Positions 33,579 through 46,541 of a stretch of DNA of 64,000 nt are shown piece after piece. The notes beneath the pieces are model-generated. The model saw nothing but the letters and a program-made list of their open reading frames with translations, did no database searches and had not been told where the DNA came from. Made by a program: the position numbers and the translations under genes. The stretch is from positions 34,547,235 to 34,611,234 of the forward strand of contig NC_081544.1 of the NCBI RefSeq assembly GCF_901000735.1. The letters are read 5' to 3'. Position 1 is the stretch's first letter, and every line of letters starts with the position of its first letter. This DNA is from Corylus avellana. Taxonomy: Eukaryota; Streptophyta; Magnoliopsida; Fagales; Betulaceae.

Positions 33579-34515
33579 CATGGGTCCGCCATTTTTTTTT
33601 GAAAGTAGAAAGTCGGATATGAGTAATTTCCCTCCCAAATTTTTATCCCGACAAACCGGATGTGAATGCTACACAAAGGTTGTGTTGGAACCATTAGCTC
33701 CACACAATGCATGCATGAAATCTTGTTTCCTTGCATGCAACATATTCCCTTCAGGTTTCGCGAGATTTGGATCCCATTTTTATCATGTGATTTTTCTTTT
33801 CTTGTTTTTGAAAGACCTAGATCAATAAGCATGACTAAGAATGATTTTTTTTTTCTAAGCAATTATAAAGGGACAAGCAACACAAAATAAGGGTGGGGCA
33901 ACATAACGAACACCCCAAAACAACTACAATCCAATCTAAACCTAGACAGTTGGGAATGGGCCAACAAGTTAGCCAGCCCATTTGAAACTTGCCGCCACCA
34001 TAATATCCGGATATAGAGAATACTGCATTTGAATCTACAACTGGATCTGAGATTCTCTGTAGACAAAGAGAGGGTACCTCCCTTCTCAATCGGCTTTGTT
34101 AAAATTTTGTTATTGTTCTCATAATAAACACATTAATAAACAACTCAAAACACAAAACATGATTTAAAAAAAAAAAAAAACCATGTTTTTATTTTTATAT
34201 CCCATCATAATACTTTTAACAAACAAACATACCCGACTTTTCAAAGGCAAGAAAATTCTCGAAACTATTTACCATAGAAATAAGTGCAAATGAAGTAAAT
34301 GATTGCTGAATAACAATTCAAATAATATTATACAACATCAACAAGCAATATACATCAATTCGAATCAGCAATTAGCAAATCAAACTGCAAATAACTAGGA
34401 AAATAAAATGAATCCTTCTGATGATTATGCATAGCTAAGCAAGATGCAACATTACCGAGGACAACGTTCTTTAGGAGTTCTCTCCAACTATGATGAAAGA
34501 GATAAAACTCGGATT
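32195..34515. other. Spacer between convergent RGLG and GLE1
   Basis: This holds the two 3' UTRs and a (TA)n run at 33546-33573. On the minus strand 34066-33863 a frame reading QVSNGLANLLAHSQLS faintly recalls the end of a retrotransposon RNase H, but it is too short to claim. No gene seen. Confidence 0.4.
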
Positions 34516-37500
34516 TTAATAGTAGGAATATCTATTGGGTGGCTGGTGATGATACGATTGTTGGTAATTTTGCTCTGGCACCAGCACACTTGATAACAAA
34601 GAACCTCGCAGAGCCCTTCCCTCTGGCTCCTTAAGGAACCTCTTGTCTTCCATGTAGGATTGGATCTCAACGATGATTGCCCTTAACCCGGACTCTTCAC
34701 GTGCTTTCAGCACTTCCAGAAAGTTGTTAGAGATGATGCTAAGCATCTTCATGAACTGAGATTTGTATTTTCTGAAGAGAGCAAAGCCTGCCATCTGTGG
34801 AAACATGCCATTTTTTGACTTCAAACGTTTTCAAATATTATATTGTTAAAGTGCATTATGTTTCTATACCGACCCAACTTACTTGCAGGAACGCATACAA
34901 AGCAACAGCCGTATATCGATTGGCAGGAAGAGTGTTTAAGAACCTTGCAATCCATGCCCAACCTTCTTTCAGACCATGTAAGTTTTGGACACCCTCTACT
35001 TCCGTCTGCCAAATCAGTCATTGTTGATAAGCTGCTTTTGTTTTCATGAATAAAGAGACTAAAGATAGGTGTGACAATAGTACCATATCAACAAAGCTGG
35101 CTTTTCGTGAATTGCCCATAACTAAAAATAAAGCATTATAACACATAAAAAGTCTAAAGCATAAGATCATAGGTACAAACCTGAATCAGAGCCCCATACA
35201 GTCTCATGTAGGAATCTAACCGTTTCAAATAGTCCTCGACGCTCTCAATCTTTCCATCTCTTTCTTTGTATCCAATAGCCTTGTAATAAGCCTCTTTGGA
35301 TTTAAATGCCGACTGAAGTAGGAAAAAATAATTTAAATTCCATACAGTAACAGCCAAATCCAAAACAAGAGCAGCAGTAACAAGAGAGAAGGCCAAGCAA
35401 TTTAAACTTTCTACTTAGGTATTTTATTGGATTCGTCAAAAACTTGAAAGAATAATTATGAAAATTAAGTGAAATTTAGCCAATTTCAAACTCTACTAAG
35501 CCAGCCATAACTTAAAATACCATTCAGTTCAAAAATTACAATCTACCATTCCAATTGAAAAATTGTAAGCAAAGAAAGGGTACAAGGGAAAGTACAAAGG
35601 AAAAGAAGCAGGAAAGAAATCAGATACATTTATCCTCATGTTGACATAAATACACCATATTCCACAGTGACCATCAATGCTTCCCACAGATAATATGTGA
35701 TCACTATTTGGTTCCCTGTTGTCTACTACATCCAGTTTTAATAAGTACTCAAATTGATTGTGGAAATCAGCAATTCTCTTCTATCAAGATTTCTAAATGA
35801 TTTATGAGTGTTTCAAGGAATATGAAGAATAAAAACTCATAAATCAAACTTAATATCTAGAAGACTATTTTCTTTCAATAAATTAAGTTTTGGCACATGT
35901 CAAAAAGTAGGTCAAAAATCGATTTTGGTCCATGAACTTGATATGAGATTCCAATTTTGTCCATGAACTATGGGATTATTTCAAAACTTAGTCCTTGGAG
36001 TTTTAAAAATACATAAATGTTACCCTTATCCTGCCTTAGTGTTACTATACAAATGGCAATTCCCAGATGGATAAATTAGGATGCAGTTTTTTTTTTTTTT
36101 TTTGCCTCTAAATGCAATTTTTTTCTGTTGGTAATTGAATACACACAATCAGTAGATCTTGAATTCACAGCTTCACCCTCTATATGCAATTCTGCTAACA
36201 GGACATGACAAATTGTCCTCAAAACATGGTCCACGTCAAACTCAAAATCACCATAGCATGATGATACCAAACATTAATAAATAGCTTCTTTGGGTTAATA
36301 AACGTCACCTTTGAGTAAATTATGTGCTTTGGAACAGTGTAAATGCAAGCTCTGTGGAGCTCAGCTAGAAGGAGATCCATTGCAAGTGGAACCTGATTCG
36401 AAAGATGAGCAAATAAATGAAATTATGTATAGCTTTGGTTAACTACTCTTCAACTCTGACATATGACCTAGTAGGACTTTCACACTGATGACTCCGATGT
36501 TAGTTCAGTAATATCAATGCAATTGTACAGAGAAAACTCTATATCTTCAGTAAATTTAGAAATCAATATTGCTAAATGGATGAGTTACTTTGGCATAGCA
36601 AGACTTTATTATTGCTTAAACACTGATTCCAAGGAAAGGAGCACACAATTTCTTCCTAGTTCCTACAAACATACATGCACGTACATATGAAATGAAGAAA
36701 TGGCATTACCTTTTTTCATGATTAGGATTACTGTGATTAAAATGTTTGATGTGAGGACTAGCGCACTGTACTAGTTATATCAATGTATGTGTCGGCATGT
36801 GTATTTCCAGATGAATAGGAATACAAGAACAAAGGTCTAAATCCTGATGTCTATCCTCAAACATTTGAATCAAATTCATGACTTTAAAAGCTTTCTTCCA
36901 ATTTCACAATAATATCTTCCATGAAACCCCTCTAGGCTTTGTTTCATTAAGATATCCCTAAAAGGTGCCCACATCAAACCCTCACCATATCAATTATACC
37001 GCTACTATCTGCATCAAGCTGACATCACCCTGTTCAGCTTACAGAGCGTACACATGTTTTCTCTCATAAGCACAAAACAAGTCAAAATAGTCCTTAACGT
37101 TGCAATATTTTGAAGTTCTGAAATGGATCCTTTGGTTTTCCAACCTTTGAATATTATCCTAATGTGTAGAAGAAAGTTAAAAAGAGCATCCAATAGCCAT
37201 TAACCAATGAAGGATCTCTTTAATCAACATCCAGCAATACCAATGAATTTAACATGTTGTACCTGTGAAGTAACAAGAACAATGACATGGCCACATGCAA
37301 AGACATCGTATTCAGGGCTTTCACAGCGGGAGACAACCTGTATCAAAATTGGATAAGGAGTGTTTTATGTTTAAGTTTACTGTCTTTTAAAAAATAATAA
37401 TAATAAGAGAACTCTAACTGTCAGTATCCTGTAATGGCAAAATTTCAAACCAGAGCATAATAGTAGAAAGTCTAAGACCAATCAAATATGATGACAAAAA

Positions 37501-40500
37501 ATTATGAGTTGAAGAGCCTCTCAAGACTGGCTCCAATTAATTTCTTAAAATAAGAGGAAATGACTATTTAAATTCCATTGTCAGACAATTTCTTTTTTTT
37601 TTTTTTTTGATAAGTCATTGTCAGACAATTTCAAACTGTTAAGGCCTTACATGGTAATATAAGGGGCAGCAGCGATTGCAGTTTGGTTTATGCCCATACA
37701 CCCTATCATTTGCTTACATTAGTAAAGTAAGAAAAGTGATGTTAGATTTTTTTTTGCGTCTAAACCCATGACGAGTTCATGGTAGAGAACTTTTACAATA
37801 CAATGGTTAAACCTAATTTCTAAGTTCTACCTTCTCCTTTGCACGTACGCGTACAGAGTATTTATATCAAATTCTAAATCTTGTCCATCAACTCTATCTC
37901 CATATACCAAATAAAATCCCATATTTTCCAACATTAAGCATATTTAGCGTGCATGTTTCAAAATTTTCCCTCTATCCTTCCCATTCTCTTGACTCTAATG
38001 ATACAAACAAAAAATAAATCAAGGAAGTAAAAAAATGAATGTCTTTGGTCAAATTCTTGAAATTACCTTCTTTGCAAACGCTGCAATGCTGATGGATTGA
38101 GGGCAAAGAGGATCATTGAAAATCTTAAAAATATCATGCGACTTTTCACTGCNNNNNNNNNNNNNNNNNNNNNNNNNNNNNNNNNNNNNNNNNNNNNNNN
38201 NNNNNNNNNNNNNNNNNNNNNNNNNNNNNNNNNNNNNNNNNNNNNNNNNNNNATCACAGAGCCTTAGAAGGCTATCGGCTATCATGCCAAAAGCCATAAA
38301 GTGCCTCAGTAGTAAGTTCATACAGGCTCCAACCTAAATCATGCCACTAGATCAAATCATCTCAAAAATAGGAAATCCCTCATCTATCTTAAGAGGCTGA
38401 AGCAGCAAGTACATTCTTCATAAATGAATAACAGATGATAAATCAACCAGTCTGATCAGTTACAATCACTTTATTAGTTCAGTGTCTTGAATGATGCAGT
38501 CAAAAAAACCAAAAAGGCCAAGGGGTTGGCACTTAATTTACTGTTCCAACCAGCCAATCTGGTCCACCAAAGTCAAGGGTAAAAATCCACTTGAAGGCAA
38601 GCAAAAAACTAAGTCTTTCGTATCGCTGTCAGGGCAAGTCCAAAGAAAAGTTGTGACTGGCTAGTATGAAGGGAAAAAATTGATGTCATTTGCATACTTA
38701 TCGTAATAATATAATTTAGGGTGTACTAGTCAATGAGCTCTAGCTCAAAAAATACAAACTCCCTCAATAAAAATGGGGTAGAGGGTGAAATAGTGGATTC
38801 AAGAACCATTGGGTGTGTAACTTAAGAATTGAAGGCCAAAAATAAAAATGAAAATTAGGTACAGTAATGTAGATAATATAAGAAAACCAAAGTCTATTGA
38901 TTACGAAAACTTTGGCTGGATTCAATGAAACTCAAATCCACCTCACCTGACAATCTCTTTTGTCCCACTTATTTGTCTGATCAACCTAGCAATATGTCTT
39001 TCAAAGCTGCTGAAATCCTAAAAAAAGATGAGAACATGTCATTCACTATATAAAGGAAGCAGGTCAGCATACCCCAAAGGAAAAATTGTAGAAGATCCTA
39101 TATATCGTATACTTTGAATTCAATAAAATAACTAACTAACAATTAGAAATCTAATCTACAAACAACACTATCCAGGCGTCAATAAACTCAAGGAAAACAT
39201 ATATTCCAATATCTCAAAACTTAATATCTGTAGAGCCTAGCAATACCTTATTGTAAGTCAACCTTAAAGCCTGGTTTCTTTCGTCTATCTCTTTAAATTT
39301 CTGTAGTCTGCCCTGCTCTAAGTTTAGAGCACTTTCTGCTGCCCTGAGTACATTACCTACTGTCACATTGCAATTAATATCTCAGATGAGGGAAAAAATC
39401 TTAAATGAACCCAGTCACTAAACACAATGGAAAAGCATGTTATAATAAATCCATCAAGTACAAAAAGGAAAAAAAAAATAGTACTAGCTGATTGAGATTT
39501 TTTTGCTGCATCAGATGCAAATCCTTTGGATTCATTTGAAGTTCGAGAATTGGCATCAATTTGGGATCTGGCAGCTTCTTCTTGTGCCACCCCAGAAGCA
39601 GCTCTAGTTGAGGTTTCAGTAGCTTCCCTTTCTGCAGCTTCTTTTGCTTCTCTTCTCTCAGCTTCCAAAGCAGCGCTTTTTGCTTCCTCGGCTCTAAGTC
39701 TTGCCTGAATTCAAAACATTTTTTAATTATTGATCAAATTCAATTGTATCTTCCCTGAAACTCTAGTAGCTAATGTATTTGAAGTACTTTGACAATATAT
39801 CGGATTCACCAGATTGGGGGGGGGGGGGGGGGGTGGTTAAGTGAGCAGAAACCAGTTAGAAACTTAGAGGTGGTGGAAAACAGAATGCATCTGATGAAGA
39901 AATGGATATTTATTTCAAACAAAGACATAACACAAACACAAGTGAGAGGAGTATAATGTAGCAATGAAAAAAAAAAAAAAAAAACTTGAAAGGCAGAGTA
40001 AGCATATTGAGTTGGTTAAAAAATTTGATGATAACTGTCTTGTAAAGTTCAGTGGGAAAGTGTTGGCATAAAATTAAAAGATGAAAGCCCCATAGAACAA
40101 AAGCGGCGTTTCAAAAGCCAATGGAGTTCCAGTTTGGTCATAATCCAAGAACTGAAAAGATAACTCTACGGAGCATATCAAAAGATATATATCAGAATAT
40201 CATGAACAAAGGAAGCTTGCAAAACTATTAACAAAAATTTTACTAGGAAAACAGCAAATAACTAAAAAGTCGAGTCAACATACCTCAGATTCCACTTTAG
40301 CTTTTTCTTGGCGTACTTTTTCTTCTTGAAGAGCCTTTTCCTTTCTTTTGGCCTCTTCATAAGCTGCATCACTTCTTATTTTTCTTTCTTCTATCTGCGA
40401 TCTCAATTCATGGTCCCGCTGGACAGCAGTCAAGTGATTATCAAGTGCTTCTGCACTACAATGGTTGTAAGGAAATGTCAAAAACTGTTTCTGTGAATAT

Positions 40501-42499
40501 GAAAGGGGAAAAGAGCATCCATTACACTACCTAGAGAATGATGAAATAAATTCACAATGCAATTTAGATTTCAAGATTAGTGAACAATGAACATTAAAAC
40601 AAATTCAATCATGCTCCAGCATGAGGCAGCAATGGATGCCAAAACAAAGTTTGCATCCTTAAATGTCATATTATGATGATGGTAAGACAAATGACTTTGT
40701 TCAATTTATATACCAAAATACACAAACCAAACTCCTCATAAAAAGCATATTCGGTCACCTATTCATTTTTAATTCCTATTAATTACAAGTTTACAACTCT
40801 CCCTCCTGCCCTCATATGTTATTCTTTACCATATTCTACAGAGACAAACAATATCAAGTCTATGAGAAAAGAAAATTCACATAGAGGGATGAAACATCAG
40901 CAACTAGAAAGGTCATGCTACTTTATAGGTCTATTACAAAGTGTAGGAATTTAGACATAGCAGGCAAAGGTAGCAGAAAGAAACGACCATAGAAACTAGG
41001 ATATTCCAAAATAACAACCATGTCTTTAGAATAATGAATGCCATATAAAGAAATAGCAAATGGTCTTACATCTTGCGTTGGTAGTGAGTATCAAGTTTCC
41101 TATCCATTTCCCATCTTGCTTCTCTATATCTCTCAACTCGAGTGAGTGCAGAACTGGACTTTTCACTTTGACCCATCAAATCTGACTCTAATGCAGAAAT
41201 TCTGTTTCTAATTTCCTCCTGTTAGTCAATCCAAACAGTATTTTTATGCACCGAGAAAAAATGATTAATGAGACAACCAGACAAAATCAAAACTATAACT
41301 CAAAATTCAAAAAGAAAAGTAAAGAACAAAAGATAAACACATAAATCATTCTACATCGAGATTTAACAGAAAATTATATATGAAAAAAATAATAATTAAA
41401 GGAAAAACCCAGATACCTCCGTAAATATTTGGTAATAGTAACTACTAGAAACAGCAGCAGTAGTAGTAGATTCTAAAAATAACTCTATTGATGTGGAGAT
41501 GAAAGGATCCTAAATTTCAAGTCGCATATCTATTAAAGATTGTGTAAATGTGTTAAAGCTCTATCAAGTTGAAAACATAACAAACAACATCAGAATCTAA
41601 GTAGCAACATACCTTAACATCAAGTTCATGTTCATCGGTTAGCTCACACAAAACACCTTCTACTGATCCCACTTCGCCCATCAAGTAGGATTGGAATTCA
41701 AGATCCGACTCATCATCAGAATCATCACTGTTGCTGAAAGTAAAAATGAATACAAACACTATCATTGAATATTTGCTGCAAAACATCAATGTCCTACATT
41801 GGAATGCTTAGGCATGAGTAATTAAACAAGATTCCCAGACAAGTGTCCTGTAAAGAACATTTTACATTGTCAAATATAGTTGCCCGTGGGAAATGGAAGA
41901 CAATTTGGCACCTCAAATAAAGTTTATCGCAATTGAACCGTTTTGCAGCCACTAAACTTCGATCCTCCTCAACCTCGCTTTCAGTGTCCTCCATCTCATC
42001 ATCGGACACGTGCATTACAAAAGGCCTACGACTTGTGTTAGCACTTTTTTCATTTGAGAAATCTCTAAACAGAGTTGGAAGATGAAAAAATCTCAGATTA
42101 GCAAAAACAATCAAAATATATGTTGTAATCAAAAAATTCAAACTACCTATTTAAGTGCATTGAATATATAGCATATATGAAAATGCGCTACCGTGGTCTT
42201 GCTTTGATAAAAGGCGCAGGAACCTTTGTAGAGGTGTTGAGCTTCGTTTCCAATGAATTAAGCTCTGATAATAGAGTATCAAACTTCCAATCCGGATCAG
42301 GATCCACGGCGATTCCATCAATTCTTTGGTGACAACGAAGTTCCAACTTAACAGCTCCCCTAAATACATACAAACCACAACAATTAGAAGAACATATAGG
42401 AAAAATACACAGCAAAAGTTGAGAGAGAGAGAGTTAAAATTGCGAATGAACGAAAATCGTCAACCAAACGAAGCGAATGACAACAAAGCGAACTTACAT
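34516..42499 (-). CDS. GLE1: mRNA export factor GLE1
   Basis: GLE1 sits on the cytoplasmic face of the nuclear pore and, with inositol hexakisphosphate, activates the DEAD-box helicase DBP5/LOS4 during mRNA export. Coding exons: 42499-42498, 42359-42192, 42064-41912, 41727-41613, 41218-41070, 40455-40284, 39704-39485, 39359-39247, 39017-38947, 38151-38067, 37337-37263, 36392-36309, 35312-35181, 35005-34883 and 34794-34516, about 646 aa. The start codon appears split: AT ends exon 1 (AAT|GTAAGT) and G begins exon 2, giving MGAVKLELRC. Acidic blocks (about 65-145) precede a long Glu/Lys/Ala coiled coil and the C-terminal GLE1 domain (IFNDPLCPQ, ACGHVIVLVTSQ, FLNTLPANRYTAVALYAFLQ). A scaffold gap ends at the acceptor of exon 10, so that border is inferred from frame. 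Confidence 0.9.
37593..37615 (-). mobile_element. Minute retroposed insert with 17-bp TSD
   Basis: A 23-nt insert, sixteen T then GATAAGT, is flanked by perfect direct repeats CATTGTCAGACAATTTC (37576-37592 and 37616-37632) in a GLE1 intron. On the minus strand it is ACTTATC plus poly-A, which looks like a severely 5'-truncated LINE-mobilised retroposon. Confidence 0.6.
38153..38252. other. Assembly gap (100 N) in GLE1 intron 9
   Basis: One hundred N. The first known base beyond it on the minus strand is G followed by CAGTGAAAAG. The GLE1 frame closes exactly if the last N is A, making AG the splice acceptor. Confidence 0.95.
39816..39833. repeat. Poly-G run in a GLE1 intron
   Basis: Eighteen consecutive G between AGATT and TGGTTAAG. 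This is low complexity and prone to sequencing error. Confidence 0.9.
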
Positions 42500-42683
42500 T
42501 GTCTAACACCCCAAGGGCTTCGCTGTGAATGTTTCAGAAATTGAAGATTTCAGTGAGTGAAGTGGATCTACTTAACCTTTAGGCTTCCAATTAAGCTTGA
42601 CGTCTGGTGCCCTGGAAATAGGGTTTTCAACCGAGAGAGCCGTTGGATTTAGCGGTTTTGGGAATGAGAATAACTTCTAGTCT

Positions 42684-43520
42684 TGCCAAGTCTTTTGTCC
42701 CCTCCAATGAGAGATTGACACATCAGCCTAAACAAAAAAATCAAATGTTAGCAAAACACTGGATCACTACCAAATTCTCTTCAGGCAACGTGAGGGAAAC
42801 CAGCGCCCAGACCAGCCGCCACCAGAACAACCCCCGCTCAGGCTAGATGCTGCCCCAGGGCTGCCGCCACTCAGGCCGAACAACGCCGCCCACACGGAGA
42901 GCTGCTTTGAGAAAATCCCCTTTCCCTATTTGCATTCTTCTCTAAACAAACCCTAAATCCCAGATCTCTTCATCTTCAACCCTTCAAATTGTAACACAGT
43001 TCTCCTCCACTCCTCCCTACACCATCAGGCCCATATTATCTACTCATCCAAGCAATAGCTTGGAACACATCACAAATATTCCATGGCAGTGGTGATGCCA
43101 GGCCGTTCAAAGCCATGCACCGCTCGCTCATCAGGTATTGCTTCATCCTCTCTCTCTAGGGATTTCTCAATCTTCCTGTGCGAACACGATGGCGGCGGTG
43201 GCTTTGGGGTTATTCCGAAGTGGCAGTTGATTTTCTCAGAGCTACTGGTGAGAGAGAGAGAGAGAGAGAGAGAGGGGTTGAACTTACCGGTGGAGGAGCA
43301 GCGGCGGAACCTGCGGCGGTGTTCGGCCTGGGCGGCAGTGGTCCTGGGTGGTGTCTGCCCGGTGGTCGTGGTTTTTCTTCTCTCACGTTGACGGAACTGA
43401 GGTGAGAGATTATAGAACGTAGATTTTGCTAACATTTGATTTTTTTTTTTAAAAAAAAAAAAATTGTTTTAGGCCGACGTGTGAGTCTTTTATTGGAGGG
43501 CACAAAATTAGTTTGCGCCA
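42684..43520. mobile_element. TIR DNA element with GC-rich interior
   Basis: The left end (TTTTGTCCCCTCCAATGAG, GACACATCAGCCTAAA and AAATCAAATGTTAGCAAAA) pairs with the reverse complement of 43425-43520 over about 75-90 bp with drift. The interior (about 42790-43400) has GC-rich Pro/Ala-type sequence, a (GA)n run at 43251-43274 and no transposase. The ends resemble those of the element at 488-1511 (TTTTGTGCCC and ATGTGTCA blocks), so both probably belong to one family. It lies just upstream of GLE1. Confidence 0.65.
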
Positions 43521-45292
43521 AAAACTTAAAAGTACTCGCAATGAATTAGCCAAATTTTTTACATATCAAAACTAATTTAAATATTATTTTATAAGAATTG
43601 TATTTTTTTTAAAGATATTTTTTAAAACTTTTGAAAAAGAAAAAATGTAAAGAGAGAAATAATAAAAAGAAAAAATTTTAGAAAAAGATACAAGTTAGTG
43701 TTCTTTTATAAAAGTTATTCTGTTTAAGAATTAATTTCCTATGAGTTGCTTGATAAAAACGCGTCTTTCCTCAAAACACAACAAAACAGATCAGGGGCTC
43801 AATTTATTGGTCGAAATTGAGAAGAATCTGGGCACTAATCGAGCCAAGCTGCCCGATAAAGATTTGAATGAGCTTTCTAACTGAACTTAGGGTTTGAACC
43901 TGACTCAAATCACAAATTCATAAATTTAATAACTTAATTTCAACTCGAGTCGAGGCATCAAGTAAGTCAATCGAGTACTTGGGTAAACTCAAATAGCATT
44001 TTTAATGAGCTCAAGGTAGGCAAAGCCTCTCATTAGCCGATCTTGGACACATTTGTTAACTCTATTTGAATGTGCATCCTCATAAAACGAACCAATCCCA
44101 GGATCTCAAAATTCGGCTTGGCTTGGCTTACTTCAACCCTAAGTTAAACCCAAAAGCTTGTACTATGTCCAACTGTCACATCAAATCTCAAACCAAATAG
44201 AACAAATAGTTTCACCTTTCAACTTTCAATTTTTTTTCTAAAAAAAAAAAAATTAAATATCAGTGTTTGTGGTTGCATCCATTTGCAATCGGGCCTACAA
44301 TATACAGAGTGATTTAAAACTTCTAAAGTAAGCAAAAATTACACATCACTCTGTACATCACTAATAATAAAGTCACATTTTTTTATACTAAAACAAAACA
44401 AAAAAAAGAAGGAGAAATTCAAGGGGTCCACCCCTGTAATTTATTTTCTATTTTTTTTTTTTTTTAATTTTCATATTTTCTATTTTGTATCATCGGGAGA
44501 ACACACGTCGTATTATTATTAGTGTTAATTAGCTTATAACTCGTGCTATGCGCGGGATTACAATTTTTTATAATTAAACCCATTTCATCATAAAAATGAA
44601 TTCACGATATATGTCGCAATTTTAAAACACTCCTGAGAATGGTTTCATATATATATATATATATATATAGATGTGATATTTTAACCGCTTTCATCAGAAC
44701 CTCTAGCAGAAGTTTAAAATATGAAGTGATTTATTATTTTGGCTTACCATAAGGAGTTTTAAACTACTTTTTAAACCTTAAAGAAGTGACTACAATGTAA
44801 TGGATGCAATCATTGTATTGGAATTTGCTATTAAGTCTAGCAAATTTAACCGTGCCAAATATGATGACGCATTTTTGTTTTATGATCAATACAGGAAAAG
44901 GGGAGGGGAAGACAAATTACAAGCAGGAGTTAAACTAGAGCAAGGTATAAAACCCTGAGAGGAGGCCCTCTTTTTTTTTATTTTTTTTTATTTTTAATTG
45001 AATGAAGGAAAATGACTACAAGGGAGGATCTTTCCCATTTCTCATCTTGTAGCCCTCTTGGCTACAAGTGAGCCCTTCTATTGGCTTTTCTACTAACTTT
45101 TGATAGCTTCAAAGAAGTAAGAGATTGAAGCTTGCAATCCTTCATAAGAAATTATCTCCTCTATTATCTATAAGGTCAGGACAATTTAGAGCTTGAACCC
45201 ATAACTCGGCTTGAAGAGTGGCGGCAAACAACGGTTTCTTTTATTTATTAAGAAAAAAAAAAAAGCTGAAACTGTGTCATTTTGACTTTTAC
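43521..45292. other. Gene-free spacer with transposon relics
   Basis: No gene seen. 43800-44160 has ACTCGAGTCGAG and GAGCTC-type phrases typical of old retroelement relics. ACAGAGTGAT (44305) and ATCACTCTGTA (44345) form a small inverted pair. A (TA)n run is at 44649-44669. Confidence 0.35.
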
Positions 45293-45308
45293 AGAAAGTC
45301 GGTTCAGC

Positions 45309-45402
45309 GTCTCTAAGAGGTAGCTTAATTGGTTAGAATCACATTTAATGAAGTGGAGGTCACTAGTTCGAATTCCCTTTCTCCTATTATACAACATGTC
45401 AA
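45309..45402 (+). mobile_element. Second short tRNA-derived SINE with 16-bp TSD
   Basis: Perfect direct repeats AGAAAGTCGGTTCAGC (45293-45308 and 45403-45418) flank a 94-bp insert. It has the same box-A-like (GGTAGCTTAATTGGTTAGAA) and box-B-like (GGTCACTAGTTCGAATTCC) blocks and the same spacer (TCAC(A/G)(T/C)TTAATGAA) as the element at 7993-8093. Confidence 0.8.
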
Positions 45403-45418
45403 AGAAAGTCGGTTCAGC

Positions 45419-46235
45419 CAGAAGGACATTTGGTCGGTTAATTGCCGATTTGCTGTCCGCTTGGAGAAGTAAATACAATAATAAATTGGGCCCATTGACT
45501 TGACCGTAAATCAAGTCCATGTCACACTGGTACGTATGTCCAAAGCCCCGTGTTGCCGACATCATTTATTGAAGCAAGAGAAATGTTGACTTCTGTCAAA
45601 CTTTACTCTCGTTTGATTTGTGTCGGCATTTTACACTCAATGGGTTTACGTCTTATTTGTTTAGTAAAGTTGAAGACGGGCTTTGGACGTATACATGAGT
45701 CATGACAAGCATCAAAGAAATATCGGTAGAAAAATGCTTTATACCACTTTTTATCTAACAAGAATACATCAACACTTCATAATATTTTTTAAACATAAAC
45801 TAATAAAAGAGTTAGTTATAATATATTGGAAAATAATTATAAAATAAAATATAGACTCCGTTTGGCCTGCCATAATAATGTTGCTTTAATTGAAGAGAAT
45901 TTTTTAAAAGTATATTTTATAATATTTTTTGTTTTGAGAAAAATAGAAAATAAAAGCCAGAAAAGAAAATGTTTGACAAATATAACCTAATTTTTAGTCT
46001 GTTTGAACTACCAAAACCTTATTGTTAGTGTGTCTCCTAATTTTTTATTTTCTGTCTTCGATCTCCTCGATCCGTTGTCTCTTAACTAGTTTATTTATGT
46101 AAACAATTAATCATCTGTTTTCGCTTAACTAGTTTACTTACGTACACAATTGATCCGGCCTATATGCCGTTGAAAAAACTAAACATTTCCTGTAAAAATT
46201 TTAACGGTTCTGATTTAATGACTACGTCTTCGATT
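45419..46235. other. Gene-free AT-rich spacer
   Basis: No gene seen. GTTTA(C/T)GTA(C/A)ACAATT(G/A)ATC occurs twice near 46094 and 46139, a small duplication. A long T run lies at 46468-46484. Confidence 0.35.
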
Positions 46236-46410
46236 AAATGTAGTGACTATGTGTGGTACGGGTGTTGTGCCAGTGGAAATTTGATTAAGGGGAGACAACT
46301 TCATGGTTATGCAATCAATTAAGAACGGAATATTGAGGTGGGTCTGTACAAAATTCTGTTTTTTGGAAATGTATAACAAGAAAGCTAGTGTTTTTCAACG
46401 AGATTGACCA
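46236..46410 (+). pseudogene. Relic of a PPR-type protein gene
   Basis: A short plus-strand frame reads GCCASGNLIKGRQLHGYAIN, a stop, then RNIEVGLY. This resembles the pentatricopeptide-repeat phrase (C...GNLxxGKQLHGYAIK...xEVDLYV). The frame is broken by stops and no flanking repeats remain, so it is a fragment only. Confidence 0.5.
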
Positions 46411-46532
46411 AAAGGGATAATAAATTAATAATAATGTTTTCTGAAATATTTTAGTTCCCTTTCCGGTTTTTTTTTTTTTTTTTGTTTTTATTTAGAGCAT
46501 GAACAACAAAGGGAAGATAAAGAGTAGAGGAG

Positions 46533-46541
46533 TATTTATAG
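46533..46541 (+). promoter_or_regulatory. Putative TATA box of the first GH5 gene
   Basis: TATTTATAG lies about 147 bp upstream of the ATG. Consensus match only. Confidence 0.3.

Noticed and set aside
33863..34066. Minus-strand phrase QVSNGLANLLAHSQLS as a retrotransposon RNase H end
   Set aside because: Only about 16 residues of vague similarity; no catalytic motifs nearby.
43070..43435. Pro/Arg-rich frames on both strands near 43.2 kb
   Set aside because: GC-rich interior of a TIR element with a GA microsatellite; no conserved domain.
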